Source: Candidatus Avichristensenella intestinipullorum (GTDB lineage Bacteria; Bacillota; Clostridia; Christensenellales; Aristaeellaceae). Taken from it: a DNA stretch of 64,000 bases. The stretch spans positions 1 through 64,000 of the forward strand of contig DVFI01000099.1 of assembly GCA_018713305.1 (NCBI GenBank), written 5' to 3'. The notes beneath the pieces were generated by a model. The model saw only the letters and a program-made list of their open reading frames with translations. It searched no databases and had not been told where the DNA came from. This document shows positions 8,708 to 18,945 of this stretch, piece after piece (within the stretch, counting starts at the first letter, position 1; the number at the start of each line of letters is the position of its first letter). The position numbers and the translations under genes are program-made.

Positions 8708-9829
8708 TTATTCCGATATCTCCTCATCCTTGCGCCAGGGCAGCCGAATGCTCCGCGCCACGACGGAAAACAGGCTCCCCAACGCACGTTCCAGCGCTTT
8801 TCTCTTGGTCGGTTCCAGCGCGCGCAGCGCGGAAAACCCCGCCAGCGCGCTGGCGGGCCAGTTGTCTTCCCAATCGGACAGCGTTCGCGCATGGGCGGCG
8901 GTGGCCATTTCGTACACGGCGTCGGCGAACAGGCGCTGCTCCTCGCGCGGCAGGCTGGCAATCCAGGCGCGCAGCACGCGGCTGGCGTCCAGGCTCGCCT
9001 CGCTCGGCTGTTCCGCCCGCAGCATGCGCGCGCCCATCATCTGCCAGGACAGCGCGTCGTGCTGCAATACCGATTTGTTCTCGCTCTGCACTACGGTATA
9101 GGTATCCTCATGCTCGAGCATCATGCCCACGATGGAGAAGCTGGGCAGATAGGTGCTCAGGCGCGGGCGGATGCGGGCGTAGCCCTCGGACGCCACGGTC
9201 TGCTCGTCCATGCCCGGGCCGTCATGGTTGATAATCTGGACGATGCGCGCCTGCACGCTCTGGGGGCAATGCGCCGCCGCATAGACCGCCAGGTTGCCGC
9301 CCTTGGAATGCCCGCAGACATACAGCGGGCCCGGCAGCGCCGCCGCGCCGCACAGATAGGACACCGCCTCGCGCTGGGCGGGCACCGGCGCGTCAAAGAC
9401 CATGTTCAGGTCTTCTTTCCAGCCCACGAGCGTATCGTCCGTACCGCGAAAGGCCACCTGCACGCTGCCGTCCCCGGGCTGTATGGTCAGGGCGGCGAAC
9501 TGCTTTTGATGTTCCTGCGAAATCTCGCTCACATACCCCGAAAGGCGCATCGGCGCAAACCGCGCGCTGACGGACAGCGCGGTCAGCAGGCGCTTGTTTC
9601 CCTCCCACAGATAGCTGGTCTGATGGATGGTTTCCGCTTCCGGATCCATCGCCAGCAGCCTGCTCGCCGCCTCGCCCAGCGCCACGCTGTCGCCATAGCC
9701 CGACGGCACCAGCCGGTCAAAGGCCACATAGGCCAGCTGGGAAAAAATCAGGCGGTCGTTTTCGTTGAGCGGGTCGCGGTCGACGGGCAAATCGCCCCGC
9801 CATGCCAGATAGTCCAGCATATTTGCCAT
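8708..9829 (-). CDS. Mbeg1-like (DUF2974) alpha/beta hydrolase
   Basis: VAFRGTDDTLVGWKEDLNM and GHSKGGNLAVYAA lipase-like motif. Confidence 0.85.
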   Translation of the reverse strand: MANMLDYLAWRGDLPVDRDPLNENDRLIFSQLAYVAFDRLVPSGYGDSVALGEAASRLLAMDPEAETIHQTSYLWEGNKRLLTALSVSARFAPMRLSGYVSEISQEHQKQFAALTIQPGDGSVQVAFRGTDDTLVGWKEDLNMVFDAPVPAQREAVSYLCGAAALPGPLYVCGHSKGGNLAVYAAAHCPQSVQARIVQIINHDGPGMDEQTVASEGYARIRPRLSTYLPSFSIVGMMLEHEDTYTVVQSENKSVLQHDALSWQMMGARMLRAEQPSEASLDASRVLRAWIASLPREEQRLFADAVYEMATAAHARTLSDWEDNWPASALAGFSALRALEPTKRKALERALGSLFSVVARSIRLPWRKDEEISE

Positions 9830-9940
9830 GCGCTCTCCCTCCGCTGCCGTGCCAGGTAATAGAAATATCGTAACATGCGCGGCGGCGCTTGTAAATCCCT
9901 GTTTGTTCCTGTACAATGCAAATAGAAGGAGAAACGTGCC

Positions 9941-10774
9941 ATGTCATACCTGGGCAGCCATCTTTCCTCGGCCCGCGGCTATCTCGCCATGGGCCGCACC
10001 GCCCTTGCCATGGGCGCGGATACCTTTGCCTTTTTCCTGCGCAATCCGCGCGGCGGCGCAGCCAGGGCGGTCGCTCCCGAGGACATCCTCGCGCTGCGCG
10101 CCCTGCTGGAGGAGCACCGCTTCGGCCCGCTGGTCGCGCATGCGCCCTACACGCTCAACCCCTGCGGCAAGGACCCGCGCGTGCTGGCCTTTGCGCGCTC
10201 GGCGCTGGCGGAAGATTTGGCCCGGATGGAACTGATGCCCGGGCAGCTGTACAACCTGCATCCCGGCAGCCATGTGGGCCAGGGCCCGGACGCGGGCGTG
10301 CGTGGCGTTGCGGCCACGCTGGATGTGGTGCTCCACGAACCGATGCGCACGACCGTGCTGCTGGAAACCATGTCCGGCAAGGGCAGCGAGGTGGGCGGCA
10401 CGTTTGAAGAGCTGCGCGCCGTCATCGACCGCACGGCGCTGGGCGACCGGCTCGGCGTATGCCTGGACACCTGCCATGTCTGGGACGCGGGGTATGATAT
10501 TGCCGGCGACCTGGACGGCGTACTGGAAGCGTTTGACCGCGCGCTGGGCCTGTCCCGCCTGCGCGCCGTCCATCTCAACGACAGCCAGTACCCCCGGGGC
10601 AGCCATAAGGACCGCCATGCCCTGCTGGGCCGGGGCTGCATCGGGCCGGACGCGCTGCTGGCCGTGGCTTGCCATCCCCGGCTGCGCCATCTTCCCTTTA
10701 TCCTGGAAACCCCCACGGACGACGCCGGCCATGCGGCGGAAATTCAATGGTTGCGGGAGCGGATGCCGGTATGA
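9941..10774 (+). CDS. nfo: Deoxyribonuclease IV (AP endonuclease family 2)
   Basis: LGSHLSSARGY, HPGSHVGQG, CLDTCHVWDAGYDI, HLNDSQYPRGSHKDRH. Confidence 0.92.
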   Translation: MSYLGSHLSSARGYLAMGRTALAMGADTFAFFLRNPRGGAARAVAPEDILALRALLEEHRFGPLVAHAPYTLNPCGKDPRVLAFARSALAEDLARMELMPGQLYNLHPGSHVGQGPDAGVRGVAATLDVVLHEPMRTTVLLETMSGKGSEVGGTFEELRAVIDRTALGDRLGVCLDTCHVWDAGYDIAGDLDGVLEAFDRALGLSRLRAVHLNDSQYPRGSHKDRHALLGRGCIGPDALLAVACHPRLRHLPFILETPTDDAGHAAEIQWLRERMPV

Positions 10775-11241
10775 AACAGGCAGTATGGGTGGATACGCCC
10801 CTGGGCCCGATGGGTCTGGCCGAGGAGGCGGGGAGCATGACCCACGTATTCTTTCGCGGCACAGCCGCTCCGGCCGCCTTCCGCGAGGGCTGGACTCCGC
10901 TGCTGCGCGAGGCGGCGCGCCAGCTGGACGAATACTTCGCCGGCGCGCGGCGGGCGTTTGCGCTTCCGCTGGCCCCGCAGGGCACGCCGTTTGAGCGCCA
11001 GGTCTGGGACGCGCTGCGCGCGATTCCCTATGGCCAGACGCTTTCCTACGGCGAGCTGGCCGCCCGTATCGGCAGGCCGGCCGCCGGCCGTGCCGTGGGC
11101 CGTGCCAACGGGCGCAATCCGCTTCCCATCCTGGTGCCCTGCCATCGGGTGATTGGCGCGGACGGCCGCCTGACCGGCTACGCGGGCGGCCTGGAGGCCA
11201 AGGCGTGGCTGTTGGCGCTGGAACGGCGGCACGGCGGCTGA
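10771..11241 (+). CDS. ogt: Methylated-DNA--[protein]-cysteine S-methyltransferase
   Basis: ILVPCHRVIGADGRLTGYAGGLEAK active-site motif. Confidence 0.95.
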   Translation: MKQAVWVDTPLGPMGLAEEAGSMTHVFFRGTAAPAAFREGWTPLLREAARQLDEYFAGARRAFALPLAPQGTPFERQVWDALRAIPYGQTLSYGELAARIGRPAAGRAVGRANGRNPLPILVPCHRVIGADGRLTGYAGGLEAKAWLLALERRHGG

Positions 11242-11350
11242 AACTGCGCCGCCGGGCTTGACGAACCCGGCGGAATATGGTTTACTTATTCTACCGCAAT
11301 TCCCTGCCGGCAAGGCAGCGAATGATTTCAAGCACGGAGATGCAGCATCT

Positions 11351-12040
11351 ATGACCATGACGTACACTGATATTCTGCTCCGGCTGTGCGTGGCCATCTG
11401 CGCAGGCGGCATCATCGGCTATGAGCGCGAGACGCGCCGCCATCCGGCCGGGCTGCGCACGCATATCCTGGTGTGCGTGGGCGCGGCCATCGTCGCCATT
11501 ATCGAGTCCAAGATTACCATGCAGGTCATGGAGCTCAACGCCGAGGGCGTCAATACCGTGACCGTCACGCTCGGCCGCATGAGCGCGCAGGTCGTCAGCG
11601 GCATCGGCTTTCTGGGCGCGGGCACCATCATTACCACCAAGCGCAACATCGCGGGCCTGACCACGGCGGCGTCGCTGTGGGCCGTCGCCTGCATCGGCAT
11701 CGCCGCGGGCATGGGCTATTACGGCATCTGCGCCCTGGGCGCCGGCTGCACGCTGGTGGTGCTCACCGTCATCAAGCGCATGGTCGTGGGCCATTTCTAC
11801 AAGATCGTCGAGGTCAGCTTCGTCCACCGCAAGGAGACGCTTGCTTTCCTGAACGACTACCTGTCCACCCGGCATATCCGCGTGCATAACGTGGACTTCC
11901 GCGTGGAGGAAGACGAGAACGGCAACATCTATACCAACGTCTATACCCTGGACATTCCCCGCAGAGTGGACAACGCGCAGGTCATCAACGATATTGCCGA
12001 ACATACCAACGTACGCAAGGTCAGGACGCGCGATCCATGA
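11351..12040 (+). CDS. MgtC/SapB family membrane protein
   Basis: GGIIGYERETRRHPAGLRTHILVCVGAA, GIGFLGAGTII. Confidence 0.92.
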   Translation: MTMTYTDILLRLCVAICAGGIIGYERETRRHPAGLRTHILVCVGAAIVAIIESKITMQVMELNAEGVNTVTVTLGRMSAQVVSGIGFLGAGTIITTKRNIAGLTTAASLWAVACIGIAAGMGYYGICALGAGCTLVVLTVIKRMVVGHFYKIVEVSFVHRKETLAFLNDYLSTRHIRVHNVDFRVEEDENGNIYTNVYTLDIPRRVDNAQVINDIAEHTNVRKVRTRDP

Positions 12041-13425
12041 TGCGCGTCCTTTCCCGGCTGCCGGACCGCCTGGGCGGAGCGGACTTCTGGAGGCCCGCCG
12101 TGCGCCTGGCCGTGCCGGTTGCGCTGCAAAATCTGCTGACCAGTTCGTTCGGCATGGTCGACACGCTCATGCTCGGCAAGCTCGGCGACGTGGCGGTCGC
12201 GTCGGTGGGCATGGCCGCACAGTGGGCGTGGCTTTTGCATATCTTTTTTTACGGCATGTCCTCCGGCGCGGCCGTCTTTCTGGCGCAGTACTGGGGCGCG
12301 CGGGACATGGACGGCATCCGGCGCAGCTACGGGGTTTTGTCGGTAGGATGCCTGAGCATTTCCGCGGTCATGTTCCTGCTGGCCTTTTTTGCGCCGGAGA
12401 CGGTCATCCGCCTGTATTCGACCGACCCGGTGGTGATAGAGGCGGGCGCGTCCTACCTGCGCATCGCCTGTTTCAGCTATGCCGCGCTGGCGCTGACGCA
12501 GATTTTCTGCACCGTGCTGCGCTCTACGGAAGTTGTCAACCTGCCCCTGTACGCCAGCATCTGCGGCGTTGCGCTCAACGCGGTGCTCAACTACGGCCTG
12601 ATTTTCGGCGCGTGGGGGCTGCCGGAGATGGGCGTGCGCGGCGCGGCGGTGGCGACGGTGGTTTCCTCGTGGAGCAGCCCGCTGGTCATCCTGGGCTTTT
12701 CCTGGTTCCGGCGCAACGTGCTCATCTGCCCGCTTCGCTCGCTCCTGCGCTTCAACGGCGCGTTCGTGCGCACGTTTATCCGCGTTTCCATCCCCGCGCT
12801 GCTGAACGAGGGACTTTGGGCGCTGGGCACGACGGGGTATAACATGGTCTTTGGCCGGATGGGCACCAGCCAATATGCCGCCCTGACCATTTTCCGCACC
12901 ATTGAGGGCATGTTCTTCGCCTTCTACGTCGGGATTTGCCATGCCTCGGGCGTGCTGGTGGGCAGGGAGCTGGGCGCGGGCCGAACGGACAGCAGCATCC
13001 TCTATGCCAAGCGCTTTACGGCGGTCATGCCCATCGTTTCCGTTCTCGTCGGCGTCATCATGATACTCACGCGCGGCGCGTTTCTGGGGCTGTTCGACGT
13101 GTCGCAGGAGGTATCGGAGTACGCCAAGGCCATCATGCTCATCTACGCATGCGAGGTCCCCATCCGCAACATCTCCTACATCACCGTCTGCGGCGTGTTC
13201 CGCCCGGGCGGGGATACGCGCGTGGGCGTGTTGTACGACATCATCAGCGTATGGTGCATCGCCCTGCCGGTCACGGCCCTTTGCGGGCTGGTGCTGCGCT
13301 GGGACTTCCTGGTGGTCTATCTGCTGATGCTGGTATGCGAGGACTGGGTGAAGGCCGTGCTGTGCCTGCGAAGGCTGCTGAGCCTGAAATGGATAAAGCC
13401 CGTGGTGGACGGCCCCAAGGTGTAG
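12037..13425 (+). CDS. MATE family efflux transporter
   Basis: RLAVPVALQNLLTSSFGMVDTLMLGKLGD; 12 TM pattern. Confidence 0.93.
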   Translation: MMRVLSRLPDRLGGADFWRPAVRLAVPVALQNLLTSSFGMVDTLMLGKLGDVAVASVGMAAQWAWLLHIFFYGMSSGAAVFLAQYWGARDMDGIRRSYGVLSVGCLSISAVMFLLAFFAPETVIRLYSTDPVVIEAGASYLRIACFSYAALALTQIFCTVLRSTEVVNLPLYASICGVALNAVLNYGLIFGAWGLPEMGVRGAAVATVVSSWSSPLVILGFSWFRRNVLICPLRSLLRFNGAFVRTFIRVSIPALLNEGLWALGTTGYNMVFGRMGTSQYAALTIFRTIEGMFFAFYVGICHASGVLVGRELGAGRTDSSILYAKRFTAVMPIVSVLVGVIMILTRGAFLGLFDVSQEVSEYAKAIMLIYACEVPIRNISYITVCGVFRPGGDTRVGVLYDIISVWCIALPVTALCGLVLRWDFLVVYLLMLVCEDWVKAVLCLRRLLSLKWIKPVVDGPKV

Positions 13426-13491
13426 CGCCGCGCTGCGGCCTGCGTTTGCCCCTCTTTTTCTGCCGGCATTCCCGCACAAGCGCATACAAAA

Positions 13492-13529
13492 GCCGCCGCC
13501 GGGGCGTTCCCCTGTGCGGCGGCATTCTT
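13492..13529. terminator. Possible bidirectional intrinsic terminator
   Basis: GCCGCCGC-N16-GCGGCGGC followed by ATTCTTTTGT. Confidence 0.5.
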
Positions 13530-13615
13530 TTGTGCTGCAGACCCGTCACCCCGTCATGGCGTCCGCCCGGCCGCCGGTCGGACGGCCGGGCGTTTGCGCG
13601 CGGGAGGTGTCCCGG

Positions 13616-14092
13616 TTATTTCCAGGCCTCGTCCAGCGCGGCGGCGGCCGCCTCGGCGTCGGGGGCAATGACGAGCACCGCCTGCAGGCCGCGGGTCCGG
13701 AGCAGCGCGTTTTCCACCTTGGGCAGCTCGTCCGGCCGGTAGTCGCGGTATTCCTCCTCCAGGGCCGCGCGGTAGGCTTCCAGCGCCTCGCGGAGCGTTT
13801 CCAGGGCGTCCTCGTCCACGGCGGTCAACACCACAATGGCTTCCGGCGTCGCGCGCGATGCGTCCAGGGACATGGCGGCGTCCGCCAGCAGCGCCTCGTC
13901 AATGTCCAGCTGCACCGCGGCCCGCGCCTGCGGGATGGCCGTCAGCTCGGCAAACGTCTGGGAAGCGGCCAATGTCTCCGCCAGCCCGGCGCAGTCGGGC
14001 GCGGTCTCTGCCTGGGGCGAGCAGGCGCACAGGGCCAGGCACAGCGCGCAGAGCAGCGGCAGCAGCGCCGCGTATCGGATGGCACATTTCAT
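13616..14092 (-). CDS. DUF4358-type lipoprotein
   Basis: Lipoprotein signal LALCAC; DYRPDELPKVENALLRTRGLQAVLVIAPD; position in MBOAT cluster. Confidence 0.7.
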   Translation of the reverse strand: MKCAIRYAALLPLLCALCLALCACSPQAETAPDCAGLAETLAASQTFAELTAIPQARAAVQLDIDEALLADAAMSLDASRATPEAIVVLTAVDEDALETLREALEAYRAALEEEYRDYRPDELPKVENALLRTRGLQAVLVIAPDAEAAAAALDEAWK

Positions 14093-14889
14093 GGATATTC
14101 CTCCTGTCCGTCCGGAATGGCGTGGGTATACAGGTATGCCGACAGCAGGTCATAGGCGGACGCGCGCAGATGAATGCCGTCCCCCGCGCCGTACTCACCG
14201 TCCAGCAGGCCCTTTTCGTTGCGCAGCAGGTGGTTGACGTGCAGGTAATAGACGTTATGCGCAGCCGCCAGCGCCCGGAGCCCTTCGTTGAATTCGTCCA
14301 CGCGCTCGTTGGTATAGTTGGCGTACTGTTCCTGCGCGACCAGCTTGACCGGCGTCAGGGAAACCAGGTAAATCAGCGTATGCGGCAGGCGCGGAATCAG
14401 CGCGTTGAGCAGCCGGTCATAGTCCTCCAGCACCAGCTTGGCGGCTTTGGTGTCCACGCCGTTGCTCCCCAGCCACAGATACACCTTCGTCGGCTGCATG
14501 CTCTCCAGCTTCTCCGACAGCGTCACATACCGGTTGTCCACCTCAAAAATATGGTCGCTTTCCGCCGTGCGCGGGGAAAGCCCGGTCTCCCATATCGTCG
14601 TCAGCTCCGGCACGACCCCCAGCAGCTCAAACGACGCCGCCGTGGAATCGCCCACCAGCACCGCGCCGGCAAAATAGCCGTCGTCCACCCGATCGCATTC
14701 GGGCACGTCCGGGACGGGATAGCCTTCGGCCACAAAGCCGGACAGCGCATGCGGCGCGGGCGTCTCCTCGGCCAGGGCCGGTGCGCACAGCGCCAGGCAC
14801 AGCAGCGCGCAGAGCGCTATGCGCCCCAATCCAGGCCGTGTACCGCCAGGTTTCGATCCTCGGCAAAGCCGGACAGTCCATACAGGCAT
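14089..14889 (-). CDS. SGNH/GDSL hydrolase
   Basis: AVLVGDSTAASFELLG, KVYLWLGSNGVD, GDGIHLRASAYD. Confidence 0.85.
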   Translation of the reverse strand: MPVWTVRLCRGSKPGGTRPGLGRIALCALLCLALCAPALAEETPAPHALSGFVAEGYPVPDVPECDRVDDGYFAGAVLVGDSTAASFELLGVVPELTTIWETGLSPRTAESDHIFEVDNRYVTLSEKLESMQPTKVYLWLGSNGVDTKAAKLVLEDYDRLLNALIPRLPHTLIYLVSLTPVKLVAQEQYANYTNERVDEFNEGLRALAAAHNVYYLHVNHLLRNEKGLLDGEYGAGDGIHLRASAYDLLSAYLYTHAIPDGQEEYP

Positions 14890-15935
14890 ACGATTTCCTC
14901 CGCTTCCATGGTTTCCGTTTCTTCCAGCACGTCGCCCGCGTAATACCGCAAATCCAGCGCCACGACGCGCGAAAAATGCTGGGCCAGCGCCGGCAGCAGC
15001 GCGTTGGCATACGAATCCTTGAGCACCAGCAGCGTGCCCCGCGGCGCGTCCGGGTTTTCCAGCGTGATGCGGCCGTAGTTGCCCCACAGAAGCGCCGCAT
15101 ACTTGTCGCGCCCCGCCATCGCGTCCGGATTGAACAGCAGGTCCTTTTCCTCCGTTTCCACGCGCAGCGTCACGCCGTCGTACAGGTCGAAGGTAAGCGT
15201 GTCCGGCGCGCACAGCGGCGAAGGCGCCTGGGCAAAATAAGCGCCGTAGAACCCGTCCTCCGCCAGCGTCTGCGCGGGCTGCGCCGGCTGCTGTTCCCAC
15301 TGCGCCGCCAACGCCTCGTACGCCACGCGCGCGCCGGCGGCCGTCCAGTGATGGTCCAGACGATAGTACAGCATCTCCTCCGCCCGCTCGCGCATGGACG
15401 GGAGCACGTCCACCACGTTGACCCGAACCGCCTTGTCATCCAGCGCCCGAAGCAGCGCTCCCTGGTCGGCCGCCGGGTACTGCCACGGCAGCTCCGCGCC
15501 GTACACGGCGCTGGACAGGGGCGCCAGCAGCAGGCGGACCGTCCTGCCCGTTCGCGCGGCCAGCGCCTCCAGCGCCTCCAGGTTCGCCTCGGCCGTGCGC
15601 ATATCAAAGTCCGCCGCCGTGCATGCCTCGAACCGGCGCCCTCCGCTGCCCAGGAGCACGCCGTTGCGCTCCGTCCGCAGCAGCAGCGTCTCCCACAGCG
15701 CATTGAGCTGCATCCAGCCCTGCCGCCCGGGCAGCTGATCGGCCGCGACATCCTCCATGGCCTGCATCCATCGCCCGCTGACGACCGAAGCCCAGGTCGG
15801 CGCGCTCCCCGTGGCCAGGGGCCGGTTTTCCCAGTCCGAGCGCGCTTTCTCCGGCAGCACAAGCTGCAGGGCCGCCAGCGACAGCAGCAGCGCCATGGCC
15901 AGGACAAACAGCGGGCATTGCATTCGCCTGCGCAT
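14817..15935 (-). CDS. DHHW / AlgX-AlgJ-like SGNH protein
   Basis: YYRLDHHWTAAGARVAYEAL motif; N-terminal TM; adjacent MBOAT. Confidence 0.85.
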   Translation of the reverse strand: MRRRMQCPLFVLAMALLLSLAALQLVLPEKARSDWENRPLATGSAPTWASVVSGRWMQAMEDVAADQLPGRQGWMQLNALWETLLLRTERNGVLLGSGGRRFEACTAADFDMRTAEANLEALEALAARTGRTVRLLLAPLSSAVYGAELPWQYPAADQGALLRALDDKAVRVNVVDVLPSMRERAEEMLYYRLDHHWTAAGARVAYEALAAQWEQQPAQPAQTLAEDGFYGAYFAQAPSPLCAPDTLTFDLYDGVTLRVETEEKDLLFNPDAMAGRDKYAALLWGNYGRITLENPDAPRGTLLVLKDSYANALLPALAQHFSRVVALDLRYYAGDVLEETETMEAEEIVCLYGLSGFAEDRNLAVHGLDWGA

Positions 15936-15954
15936 GCCGTGCCTCCTTTCGGTG

Positions 15955-17310
15955 TCAGAATCGGAAGTAAAGGAACGGGTTGTACTCCGCGTTGACCAGC
16001 GCCGCCACGCACAACGCCAGCACCAGCGCCAGCACGGCGGCGCGCAGGACGGCGTGCGCTTCCAGCAGGGCCCAGGCGCGCTTTGCGACCGGCGGCATGC
16101 ACGCCAGCACCGCCATCAGCAGCAGCACCGCGCTGTCACGCAGCGGATAGCGCCAGTCCGTCCCGCCGGCAAAGCAGAACAGGCGCGCGCCATAGGCCGC
16201 GGCGTCCGCCACGCTTTCAAAGGCAAAGAGCACCCAGCCCAGAAAGACGACAACCAGCGTATACGCCAGCCCCACCGCGCGATGGCGCGCCAGCCATCCG
16301 CCCAGCGCAAAGCGCTCCAAGACCAGAAACACGAAAAACCAAAGCCCCCACAGCACGAAATTCCAGCTCGCGCCGTGCCACAGGCCGGTCAGCGTCCAGA
16401 CCAGCAGCAGGTTCCATACCGTGCGCGCCGTGCCCCGCCGGCTTCCGCCCAGCGGAATATAGACATAATCGCGGAACCAGCCGCTGAGCGTCATGTGCCA
16501 TCGCCGCCAGAATTCCCGCACCGAGCGCGCCGCGTAGGGATGGTCAAAATTCTGCGGGAAGCGGAAGCCCAGCATGCGCCCCATGCCGATGGCCATGAGC
16601 GAATAGCCCGCGAAGTCAAAATATATCTGCAATCCAAACCCCGCCACCCCCAGCCATGCCCCGGGCATGGACAGCGCCTCCAGCGCGCGCATGCGCTCCC
16701 ACAGCGCGCCCAGCGGGTTGGCCAGCAGCACCTTGGCGGCAAGCCCCGCGATGAAAAGCGCCATGCCCGTCTCCAGCGCCCGGGCGTCGAGCGAGCGCGC
16801 CTTCAGTTCCCTGCGCACGTCGGTGTACAGCACGATGGGCCCTGCAATCAGCTGGGGGAAGAGCAGAATAAACGCCCCATAGTCCACCGGGTTTTTTTCG
16901 GCCGGCACCTTTTTGCGCCAGACGTCCACCACGTATGCCTGGGTCTGGAACGTATAAAAGCTGATGCCCAGCGGCAGCGACACCTCCGGCGCCCAGGCGC
17001 CCAGGCCGACCGTTTCCAGAAAAAACGCCGCGTATTTGAAATACGCCAGCGCACCGAAGTTGACCAGAAGCGACAGCGCCAGCGACGCATGGCGCAGCCA
17101 GGCGCGGGAGGCCGAGCAGCCCAGGCCCAGGGCATAGTTGATGGCCATGGACGCCAGCACCAGCGGCACATAGGCCATTTCACCCCAGGCGTAAAAAAAC
17201 ACGCTGGCCGCAAGCAGCATGGCGTTGCGGGCGCGGGCCGGCAAAACCAGGTGCACAAGAACGACCGCGGGCAGAAACCAGACGAGAAAGCTCAGGCTGG
17301 AAAAAAGCAT
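15955..17310 (-). CDS. MBOAT family O-acyltransferase (AlgI/DltB-like)
   Basis: PLGISFYTFQTQAYVVDVWR, FWRRWHMTLSGWFRDYVYIPLGGSRRG, LTGLWHGASWNFVLWG. Confidence 0.95.
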   Translation of the reverse strand: MLFSSLSFLVWFLPAVVLVHLVLPARARNAMLLAASVFFYAWGEMAYVPLVLASMAINYALGLGCSASRAWLRHASLALSLLVNFGALAYFKYAAFFLETVGLGAWAPEVSLPLGISFYTFQTQAYVVDVWRKKVPAEKNPVDYGAFILLFPQLIAGPIVLYTDVRRELKARSLDARALETGMALFIAGLAAKVLLANPLGALWERMRALEALSMPGAWLGVAGFGLQIYFDFAGYSLMAIGMGRMLGFRFPQNFDHPYAARSVREFWRRWHMTLSGWFRDYVYIPLGGSRRGTARTVWNLLLVWTLTGLWHGASWNFVLWGLWFFVFLVLERFALGGWLARHRAVGLAYTLVVVFLGWVLFAFESVADAAAYGARLFCFAGGTDWRYPLRDSAVLLLMAVLACMPPVAKRAWALLEAHAVLRAAVLALVLALCVAALVNAEYNPFLYFRF

Positions 17311-17455
17311 GGCGCGTCCTTTGTCAAGTCATTTCTTCATGGGATATAGCATAGCATCGCGCGCGCTGTTTGTCAAATTCTCCGTTTCGGGGCTTTACAA
17401 TCCAAGGCGCTTCGCATAATATAATGGGCGAACGCAACAAAAGGGAGGGGTCTTT

Positions 17456-18862
17456 TTGCACCACCATCATCGCTCGCTGCGCCGTCCCCTGCGCACTGGG
17501 CTATGGCTGGAACGGCATCTGACCACGCAGCAGTTCACCTTTGCACAGCTTTGGCGGATGTTTGTTCCGCTCGTATTTGACCAGCTGTTCATTTACCTTA
17601 TCAACATCCTCTCGGTATCGATGGTATCCTCCTCGGGCGAGGCCGCGGTCGCGGCGGTGTCCATGGTCGGCTCGCTGGGGATGATTATCTCGGCCGTGTT
17701 TGCGGGCCTTTCCACGGGCGGTTCCATCCTGGTCGCGCAGGCGCGCGGCGCCCAGGACGACGAGCGCGTGCGCCAGTGCATCGGGCAGACCATTCTGCTG
17801 GCCGGCGCGGCGGCGGTGGCAGCCACGGCCGCCTTCGCAGGCTTTGCCGGCCCGATGGTGCGCGCGCTTTACCCCATGGCGGAGCCCCTTCTGATCGAAT
17901 ACGCCTCGCAATACCTGTTTTTGATAAGCCTTTCCTATATTCCCTATGCGCTCTACAACGCCATTTTCAGCATCTACCGGGGATTGGGCGACTCCAAGTC
18001 CAGCCTCGCGCTGACCATCGTGATTAACAGCACGCATCTGGTCTGCTCGTTCGTGTGCATCAACGGCTTGCAGCTGGGCGTGACAGGCTCCGGGCTTTCG
18101 TACATCATAGCGCGCGTGGTGGGCGCGGGAATGGCTGTTTTGTGGCTGTTCCACATGCGCAATCCCGTGGGCATGCGCTTTGGCTATCTCCTGCGCGTCT
18201 CGCACGCGATTCAGCGCGGCATTTTCCGCGTGGGCCTGCCCATGTCGCTGGAACAGATTCTCTTCCAGGCTGGCGCGGTGGTCGCGCAGCTGTACATTGC
18301 CACGTTGTCCACCGCCACCATCGCCGCCAACGGCATTGCCGCCTCTGCCTATAACCTCTATTACGCGACGGCCTTTGCGCTGACCACGCTGACCACCACG
18401 GTCTGCGGCCAGTGCTTCGGCGCGCATCTGCCCGACCTTGCGCAGCAGTATTGCGCGTCCTTTACCAAAATGGGCAGGGTGCTGATTCTGGGCACGGTGC
18501 TGGTGGTATCCCCCTTCATGCCGCTGGTGCTCCGGCTCTACTCCCCCTCGGCGGAGGCCCTGCCGCAGATTTATCTGGCCCTTGGCATCGGGGCCGTGCT
18601 GATGCCCATGGTCTGGAGCGACGCGTATGTGCCGCCTTCGGCAATGCGCGCGGCCGGGGATTCCCTGGCGGTGACCATCATTTCGCTGATGGCCATGTGG
18701 ATAGGCCGGGTGCTGGTCGGCTGGGTACTGACCATTCCGTGCGGGCTGGGCATTGCGGGCGTATGGCTGAGCTATGGGGCGGAATGGCTGCTGCGCCTGA
18801 TTCTGTTCCGCGCGCGGCTGCGGAGCGGCCGGTGGATGCGCGGGACAGCGGCGCAGGCATAG
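17456..18862 (+). CDS. MATE family efflux transporter (TTG start)
   Basis: FVPLVFDQLFIYLINILSVSMVSSSGEAAVAAVSMVGSL; AGGGAGGGG RBS upstream. Confidence 0.9.
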   Translation: MHHHHRSLRRPLRTGLWLERHLTTQQFTFAQLWRMFVPLVFDQLFIYLINILSVSMVSSSGEAAVAAVSMVGSLGMIISAVFAGLSTGGSILVAQARGAQDDERVRQCIGQTILLAGAAAVAATAAFAGFAGPMVRALYPMAEPLLIEYASQYLFLISLSYIPYALYNAIFSIYRGLGDSKSSLALTIVINSTHLVCSFVCINGLQLGVTGSGLSYIIARVVGAGMAVLWLFHMRNPVGMRFGYLLRVSHAIQRGIFRVGLPMSLEQILFQAGAVVAQLYIATLSTATIAANGIAASAYNLYYATAFALTTLTTTVCGQCFGAHLPDLAQQYCASFTKMGRVLILGTVLVVSPFMPLVLRLYSPSAEALPQIYLALGIGAVLMPMVWSDAYVPPSAMRAAGDSLAVTIISLMAMWIGRVLVGWVLTIPCGLGIAGVWLSYGAEWLLRLILFRARLRSGRWMRGTAAQA

Positions 18863-18870
18863 GGCAGCGC

Positions 18871-18899
18871 TTGCCTTCCCGGCCGGCATCTCCTATAAT
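18871..18899 (+). promoter_or_regulatory. Predicted promoter TTGCCT-N17-TATAAT
   Basis: Upstream of 18946 CDS. Confidence 0.5.
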
Positions 18900-18945
18900 A
18901 GGGAATATCCACATCATATCCTGTCTGCAGGAAGGGGGAATTGCC

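Noticed and set aside
6737-9859. 1040-aa plus-strand ORF
   Set aside because: Runs antisense to murA, a secreted protein, a GntR regulator and the Mbeg1-like gene; Arg/Ala/His-rich composition typical of high-GC shadow ORFs.
17456-17475. Natural His4 N-terminus (MHHHH) of the MATE protein as a metal-binding tag
   Set aside because: Depends on an uncertain TTG start; no independent support.
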